DNA from: an uncultured Eubacteriales bacterium
Lineage (GTDB): Bacteria; Bacillota; Clostridia; Oscillospirales; Oscillospiraceae
Assembly (NCBI GenBank): GCA_900313295.1
Contig: OMQS01000133.1
Location: 1 to 9,885 of the forward strand
Reading direction: 5' to 3'
Length of the DNA: 9,885 nt
Part shown: in pieces, positions 5,988 through 9,885 of the stretch
Layout of the letters: the number at the start of each line of letters is the position of its first letter
Numbering within the stretch: the first letter of the stretch is position 1
Made by a program: the position numbers and the translations under genes
Notes under the pieces: model-generated
Seen by the model: the letters and a program-made list of their open reading frames with translations, nothing else
Told to the model about the DNA's origin: nothing
The model's database searches: none

Positions 5988-6845
5988 TTATCTCCACTCC
6001 TCGCTGTAAAAGAACAGCGCCACGGTGCCGGGGCCGACGTGGGCGCCGGTGACCGGCTCATAGCACACGGAGAGAATCTCGCCCTTGGCACCCTTATCCC
6101 GCAGCAGACTCTGCAAATGCAGGGCGTCGGCGGGGGCGTCGGCATGGGCAAGGCCAACGGGGGCGTGCAGGTCGCCCACGGCTCCGGCGTACAGCTCCGC
6201 CAGCGCCTCCAAGGCTTTTTTCTTGCCCCGCACCTTGTCATACACCACGATCTTGCCTTCTTCATCGCCCCGAAGGATGGGCTTAATTTGCAGGAAGGTG
6301 CCGGCCAGCCGCGCGCCGCCGGAGATGCGCCCACCCTTGTGCAGATATTTCAAATCATCTACCACAAAAAACTGCTGCATGCAGGCGCAGCGGCTGCGGG
6401 CATAGGTCTCCAGCTCCGCAAGAGACTTGCCCTCCCGCGCCAGTTTGGCCGTTTCCAGCACCACCAAGCCCTCGCCCAGAGAAGCGCTCCGAGTGTCAAC
6501 CACGGCTATACGCCCCCCGCTGTACTGCTCCGCAAGCTCCTTGCTCTGCAGCGCAACGCCCCAGCAGCTGCCGCTGATGCCGCCGGAAATGCCCAGATAC
6601 AGCACGTCCTTCCCCTGCCGCAGACTCTCCTCTATGGCGCGAGCCGCCCGCTCGGGGTTCACCATGGAGGTCTTCACCTCCGCGCCGTGGCGCATGGCGG
6701 TGTAGAACGCAGAGCCGCTGAACTCGATGTCGTGATCCGGCTCCACGCCGTCCACCTCATAGGTCAGGGGCACCGTGCGGATGTCATATTCCTGCAGTAT
6801 TTTCATGGGCAGATTGGCTGCCGTATCCGTAAAGATCTGTACCAT
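5988..6845 (-). CDS. DegV-family (fatty-acid-binding, FakB-like) protein
   Basis: A 285-residue cytosolic protein of the DegV family. Studied members (FakB) hold a fatty acid while the kinase FakA phosphorylates it for phospholipid synthesis. Seen in order: TDTAANLP (6-13, the usual TDSTADLP motif), KTSMVNP (58-64), GISGGISGS (85-93, family form ISSGLSGT), VVDTRSASLGEG (115-126), DDLKYLHKGGRIS (163-175), IKPIL (187-191), VRGKKKALE and GAHVGPGTVAL (267-277). Start choice: the ATG at 6845 has AAAGGA 8 nt upstream and gives the usual N-terminus. A longer in-frame version from 6944 would run into the preceding gene and has no family similarity. It lies 46 nt after the SGNH hydrolase gene on the same strand, so both are probably on one transcript ending at the terminator at 5946-5980. 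Ligand and partner here are inference; no FakA gene is in view. Confidence 0.92.
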   Translation of the reverse strand: MVQIFTDTAANLPMKILQEYDIRTVPLTYEVDGVEPDHDIEFSGSAFYTAMRHGAEVKTSMVNPERAARAIEESLRQGKDVLYLGISGGISGSCWGVALQSKELAEQYSGGRIAVVDTRSASLGEGLVVLETAKLAREGKSLAELETYARSRCACMQQFFVVDDLKYLHKGGRISGGARLAGTFLQIKPILRGDEEGKIVVYDKVRGKKKALEALAELYAGAVGDLHAPVGLAHADAPADALHLQSLLRDKGAKGEILSVCYEPVTGAHVGPGTVALFFYSEEWR

Positions 6846-6891
6846 ATTTTTATCCTTTCCTTCGCCGGAGTCAAGCACTCGGGTCAAGCGG

Positions 6892-7572
6892 TCACGCCAC
6901 CATGCCGCGCAGCCAGTCGGCCAGCGTGTCAAACAGCTTTCCATAGCCCTCCATGGTCATGTGGATGCCGTCGGCAGCGATGAGCTTCGGCAGGCGCTTT
7001 TCATCCAAAAACATCTCCCGCACGCCGATGAGGGGCGTGCCGGTCTCGTAGGCCAGCCGCGCCACGGTGTCCGAGTACAGCTCCTGATGGCGGTAGATGC
7101 GCTGGGTGTCCCCCAGCCAGTCCAGGATGCGCTCCCGACTGCGCCCTTCCCGACAGAGAAAATCCAGATACCGCTGGGCGTCAATGGGCGGCAGGGTCAT
7201 GAGCACCGGCTGCACGCCCCTCTCCCTCAGCTCGCGGATCATGCACAGCAGGATCTCCTTGAAATCCGCCAGGGTGGTGCGGGGGAGATGGCTCTCCTGC
7301 GGGTGCGCCTGTACGGCGTCCCAGTCAAAGTCGCTGTCGTTGCCGCCGTAGGCAATGAGGGCGTAATCCGCCTGCATCCCCCGCCGGAGATCATGCTCCA
7401 GCAGCGCCTGCCCCTTGCGGACAGTGGCTCCCATTTTAGAGCGATTCACCACCTCCGTCTGCCGTCCGCTATACCGCTCCATCACCTCCGGCAGATGGAA
7501 ATGATAGCGGAACTGTTCGTCCGGCATCGTGGCCTTCAGCAAGGAATCTCCGTAAATATAGGCGCGAGCCAT
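6892..7572 (-). CDS. SGNH/GDSL-fold hydrolase (predicted esterase)
   Basis: A 226-residue hydrolase of the SGNH superfamily, predicted to cleave ester bonds (acyl or acetyl groups on lipids or carbohydrates). The four landmark blocks are visible: YGDSLLK with the nucleophile S10; G48 in SKMGATV; AYGGND (74-79) with N78; and DGIHM (201-205) with D201 and H204 of the triad. There is no signal peptide or transmembrane segment, so a cytoplasmic enzyme is most likely. AAAGGAGG lies 8 nt before the ATG at 7572. It is the first gene of a leftward operon with DegV, under the promoter at 7611-7639. Substrate is unknown; the DegV partner makes a lipid or acyl-ester substrate an attractive but unproven idea, and a carbohydrate acetylesterase is the main alternative. 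Confidence 0.9.
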   Translation of the reverse strand: MARAYIYGDSLLKATMPDEQFRYHFHLPEVMERYSGRQTEVVNRSKMGATVRKGQALLEHDLRRGMQADYALIAYGGNDSDFDWDAVQAHPQESHLPRTTLADFKEILLCMIRELRERGVQPVLMTLPPIDAQRYLDFLCREGRSRERILDWLGDTQRIYRHQELYSDTVARLAYETGTPLIGVREMFLDEKRLPKLIAADGIHMTMEGYGKLFDTLADWLRGMVA

Positions 7573-7608
7573 GGCTTCGCCCTCCTTTCGCCAGCCTCAT
7601 TGTTTTTG

Positions 7609-7625
7609 ATAATATAGCATATTAT
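7609..7625. promoter_or_regulatory. Candidate operator: perfect 7-3-7 palindrome over a -10 box
   Basis: ATAATAT (7609-7615), spacer AGC, ATATTAT (7619-7625): a perfect inverted repeat that covers the whole -10 box of the SGNH-degV promoter. A protein bound here would block that promoter. AT-rich palindromes at -10 boxes can arise by chance, so the regulatory reading is inference; the adjacent DUF1836 protein is an obvious candidate binder. Confidence 0.45.
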
Positions 7626-7639
7626 ATCTTATTTGTCAA
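7611..7639 (-). promoter_or_regulatory. Sigma-A promoter of the SGNH-degV operon
   Basis: Read leftward: a perfect -35 TTGACA (7634-7639), 17-nt spacer, -10 TATATT (7611-7616, 5 of 6), with an extended TGC just before the -10. The predicted start near 7604 leaves a leader of about 30 nt. This is the best-formed promoter in the window. Confidence 0.8.
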
Positions 7640-7654
7640 CGCTCTATTTCCCTA

Positions 7655-7683
7655 TTGTAACCATCCGCGTTTGCTGTTATAAT
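7655..7683 (+). promoter_or_regulatory. Sigma-A promoter of the DUF1836 gene
   Basis: -35 TTGTAA (7655-7660, 4 of 6), 17-nt spacer, perfect -10 TATAAT (7678-7683). The predicted start near 7690 lies after an in-frame ATG at 7686, which supports the later start codon at 7713. Its -35 is only 15 nt from the -35 of the divergent SGNH-degV promoter, so one bound protein could affect both. Confidence 0.72.
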
Positions 7684-7712
7684 AAATGCGTTATCATCAG
7701 GGGGGTGGCGTT

Positions 7713-8342
7713 ATGTCCTACGACAAAGCCCTCATCGCGCACAAGCTGCAGCGGTGGGATCAATATATCACGAAGTATCATCTGCCCCAGTGGGAGTCCA
7801 TTCCCGATTTCGGGCTGTATATGGATCAGGTGGTGCTGCTGCTGGAGCGATATCTCAGCTTCATCCCGCCGGTGAACGAGGAGAAGGAGCGCATTGTCAC
7901 CGCCTCGGCCATCAACAACTATGTACGCCTGAAGTTGATGCCCGCGCCGGTGAAGCGGAAGTATTATCGGGTGCACATCTGCTACCTCATCATGATCCTG
8001 ACGCTGAAGCAGTCCATCGGCATTTCGCAGGTGCAGAAGATCATCCCCTGGGATCTGGCCGACGGGCAGGACGGGCCGGAGCCCTTACGCAAAATTTATG
8101 AGGATTACAGCGGCAAGTTTCGGGGCATCGCCCTGCTCTTTAACCGGCAGATCCAGCAGAGCTGGGAAGATCTGTGCGCGCCGGACGCCGGCACCGACGG
8201 CGTGGCTCGCTGCCTTGTGATGGAGTCGGCACTGCTGGCGGGCTTTTCCAAGATATTGGCGGAAAAGCTGCTGCGGCTGTGGGAGGCCGACCCGCAGGCG
8301 GTGCTGGACGCCGAGCAGCCCCATGATTTCTCCGCGAATTAA
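7713..8342 (+). CDS. DUF1836-domain protein, putative transcriptional regulator
   Basis: A 209-residue soluble protein whose N-terminal two-thirds (about 23-125) fits DUF1836. Landmarks: P25 and IPDFGLYMDQVVLLLE (30-45), TASAINNYVR (63-72), PAPVKRKYYRVHI (77-89) and LTLKQSIGISQVQKII (96-111), which resembles the helical layout of MerR-like winged-helix proteins. As I recall, Bacillus subtilis YkrK, a repressor of htpX, belongs to this type; a regulator role here is therefore inference. Residues 130-209 are helical-looking and I recognise no domain in them. The start at 7713 has an AGGGGGG ribosome-binding site 7 nt upstream; the earlier in-frame ATG at 7686 falls before the predicted transcription start. 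It is divergent from the SGNH-degV operon and convergent with leuS, so it is transcribed alone. Confidence 0.8.
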   Translation: MSYDKALIAHKLQRWDQYITKYHLPQWESIPDFGLYMDQVVLLLERYLSFIPPVNEEKERIVTASAINNYVRLKLMPAPVKRKYYRVHICYLIMILTLKQSIGISQVQKIIPWDLADGQDGPEPLRKIYEDYSGKFRGIALLFNRQIQQSWEDLCAPDAGTDGVARCLVMESALLAGFSKILAEKLLRLWEADPQAVLDAEQPHDFSAN

Positions 8343-8408
8343 TTGTTTTTACTGATAAAAAGAGCAAGCGGCGCTCCCGAAAATGAAGCGGCGTCTGTTT
8401 TTTGAAAC

Positions 8409-8438
8409 AAAAAAGGGGACGGCAAAACCGTCCCCTTT
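8409..8438 (-). terminator. Intrinsic terminator of leuS
   Basis: Read leftward: an 11-bp perfect stem, AAAGGGGACGG with CCGTCCCCTTT (8428-8438 and 8412-8422), loop TTTTG, running straight into a T-run (8409-8414 on this strand). It starts 9 nt past the leuS stop. A similar A-run is lacking on the other side, so it is mainly directional. Between it and the DUF1836 stop (8343-8408) there is no gene, only a repeated AAGCGGCG and a weak A/T hairpin, TTTTTTG/CAAAAAA. Confidence 0.92.
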
Positions 8439-8447
8439 GCCTGCTAT

Positions 8448-9885
8448 TTACCTGGTGGGCTTGACGATGAGGTTCACCAGCTTGTTCTTCACCAAAATGG
8501 TCTTCACAACGCTCATGCCCTCGGTGGACTTTTTCACCTTGTCCAGCTCCATGGCGGCAGCCACCACCGTTTCCTCGTCAGAGTCCGTGGGAACGACCAC
8601 AGTGCCCTTGAGCTTGCCGTTCACCTGCACGGCCATCTCGGCGGCGGCGTCGATGGTCTTGCTCTCGTCGTACTCCGGCCAGGACATCTGCATGCACATC
8701 TTGCCGTACTTGGCGGCGTAGCCCATAAGCTCCCACATCTCCTCCACCATGTGGGGGGCGAAGGGGCTGAGGAGCTTCAGCAGCACCTCCAGGTCGCCCT
8801 TGGACAGACCCTTGGCATAGAAGTCATTGACCATGGCCATGAGAGCGGCAATGGCGGTGTTCATCTTCAGGTTGTCGATGTCGTAAGAAACCTTTTTAAT
8901 GGTCTTATTGACAATGGCCATATTGGCGGCAGAAACGCCCTCCTCGTCCGTGACCTTGTCCATGAGGTTCCAGCAGCGATCCAAAAAGCGCTTGCTGCCC
9001 TTCACGGCCTCGTCCGACCAGGAGGCGGTCTTTTCAAAGTCGCCAATGAACATGATATAAAGCCGCATGGTATCCGCACCGTAGGCCTTAATAACATCAT
9101 CGGGATTGACCACATTGCCCAGAGACTTGGACATCTTCACCGCCGGACGCTCGGCCTGCGCGCCGTACTTCTCCCGCAGCGCCTGCTTTTCCTCCTCGGT
9201 CTTGGCGTTGCCCACATAGTGGGGGTTCTTGCCGAGGATCATGCCGTGGCTGGTGCGCTTGGCGTAAGGCTCCTTGGTGTGCACCACGCCGATGTCATAG
9301 AGGAACTTATGCCAGAAGCGGGAGTAGAGCAGGTGCAGCGTGGTGTGCTCCATGCCGCCGTTATACCAGTCCACGGGGCCCCAGTATTCCTCGGCCTCCT
9401 TGCCCACCAGCTCGTTATCGTTATGGGGATCCATATAGCGCAGGAAGTACCAGCTGGAGCCGGCCCACTGGGGCATGGTGTCGGTCTCGCGCTTGGCGGG
9501 GCCGCCGCACTTGGGGCAGGAGCAGTTCACAAAGCTGTCGATGCGGGCGAGGGGGGACTTGCCGTCCGTGCCGGGCTCAAAGTCCTCGACCTCGGGCAGG
9601 AGCAGCGGCAGCTCCTCGTAGGGCACAGGCACCACGCCGCACTTCGGGCAGTGCACCAGCGGGATCGGCTCGCCCCAGTAGCGCTGGCGGTTGAAGGCCC
9701 AGTCCTTCATCTTGTACTGGACGCCGGCCTTGCCGATGCCGCGCTTCTCGATCTCCTCGACCATGCGGGCGATGGAGTCCTTCTTGTTGGTGTAGCCGTT
9801 GAGGAAGTCGGAGTTGATCATCTCGCCGTCGCCGGTGTAGGCTTCTTTCTCAATGTCGCCGCCCTTGATGACCTGCACGATGTCG
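8448..9885 (-). CDS. leuS: Leucyl-tRNA synthetase, C-terminal part (cut by window edge)
   Basis: Charges tRNA-Leu with leucine using ATP; a class I synthetase. The reading frame stays open through the right edge, so about 478 codons are present of a protein normally near 800 or more. The N-terminal HIGH motif and most of the editing domain lie outside. Visible in order (numbered from the GTG codon at 9878): end of the editing domain GDGEMINSDFLNG (16-28); return to the catalytic core RQRYWGEPIPLVHC (64-77); a zinc-binding module CPKCG (77-81) and SCPKCG (120-125); ETDTMPQWAGSSWYFLRY; the KMSKS loop (248-252, bases 9123-9137), whose second Lys helps activate leucine; the anticodon-binding helical domain; and the small C-terminal domain NGKLKGTVVVP...VKTILVKNKLVNLIV. 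The GTG at 9878 is only an internal valine codon, not a start. No internal stop or frameshift is seen. Confidence 0.97.
   Translation of the reverse strand, partial: DIVQVIKGGDIEKEAYTGDGEMINSDFLNGYTNKKDSIARMVEEIEKRGIGKAGVQYKMKDWAFNRQRYWGEPIPLVHCPKCGVVPVPYEELPLLLPEVEDFEPGTDGKSPLARIDSFVNCSCPKCGGPAKRETDTMPQWAGSSWYFLRYMDPHNDNELVGKEAEEYWGPVDWYNGGMEHTTLHLLYSRFWHKFLYDIGVVHTKEPYAKRTSHGMILGKNPHYVGNAKTEEEKQALREKYGAQAERPAVKMSKSLGNVVNPDDVIKAYGADTMRLYIMFIGDFEKTASWSDEAVKGSKRFLDRCWNLMDKVTDEEGVSAANMAIVNKTIKKVSYDIDNLKMNTAIAALMAMVNDFYAKGLSKGDLEVLLKLLSPFAPHMVEEMWELMGYAAKYGKMCMQMSWPEYDESKTIDAAAEMAVQVNGKLKGTVVVPTDSDEETVVAAAMELDKVKKSTEGMSVVKTILVKNKLVNLIVKPTR

Noticed and set aside
6846..6944. N-terminal extension of the DegV protein
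   Set aside because: The 33 extra residues overlap the end of the SGNH gene, look unlike any DegV start, and lie upstream of a good ribosome-binding site that points to the ATG at 6845.
6039..6983. Long plus-strand open frame opposite the DegV and SGNH genes
   Set aside because: It spans two real genes antisense, has low-complexity composition and no domain.
7686..7712. Earlier start of the DUF1836 gene at 7686
   Set aside because: It lies 2 nt after the -10 box, before the predicted transcription start, and would translate the ribosome-binding site of the later ATG.

Overview
This window reads as a chromosomal segment of a GC-rich, low-branching Firmicute, most likely a gut Clostridia member of the Oscillospiraceae/Ruminococcaceae type. 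Reasons: strong AGGAGG-like ribosome-binding sites with 5-10 nt spacing, sigma-A type promoters, a walJ(yycJ)-rlmH pair, DUF1836, DUF2007 and DegV proteins (all typical of Firmicutes), and strongly GC-biased third codon positions. The family-level placement is inference from gene content and sequence style, not from a search.

Layout. Left end (1-735): the tail of a palindromic intergenic repeat, then a leftward two-gene metal-response operon: an ArsR/SmtB repressor with an almost complete alpha-5 zinc site, followed by a 72-residue heavy-metal-associated (HMA) protein with a DCAAC zinc/cadmium-type motif. Its promoter and a candidate operator are visible. Next (about 819-3957) a rightward cluster: murA (first cytoplasmic step of peptidoglycan synthesis), walJ/yycJ (metallo-beta-lactamase-fold nuclease, TTG start), rlmH (23S rRNA pseudouridine-1915 methyltransferase, overlapping walJ by 13 nt) and a small DUF2007 protein. 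A 254-nt gap (3958-4211) carries four strong hairpins in a row that are not shaped like terminators. It is followed by a pgcA-type phosphoglucomutase (4212-5942), which ends at a near-perfect bidirectional terminator shared with the convergent DegV gene.

Right half: a leftward two-gene operon, SGNH hydrolase then DegV (7572 to 5988), is divergent from a rightward DUF1836 putative regulator (7713-8342). The 140-nt divergent region has two well-formed back-to-back promoters and a perfect 7-3-7 palindrome over the -10 of the leftward one. The window ends in the C-terminal 478 codons of leuS (leftward, truncated by the window edge), with a clear terminator at 8409-8438.

How it fits together: most of this is core metabolism and information processing (cell wall, ribosome, hexose-phosphate supply, tRNA charging). 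I see no phage, defence system, CRISPR array, transposase, rRNA or tRNA. No convincing new multi-gene system is present. The items most worth checking are the hairpin array at 3989-4154, the SGNH-DegV operon with the divergent DUF1836 gene and palindrome, and the zinc/cadmium-type ArsR-HMA pair with no pump in view.
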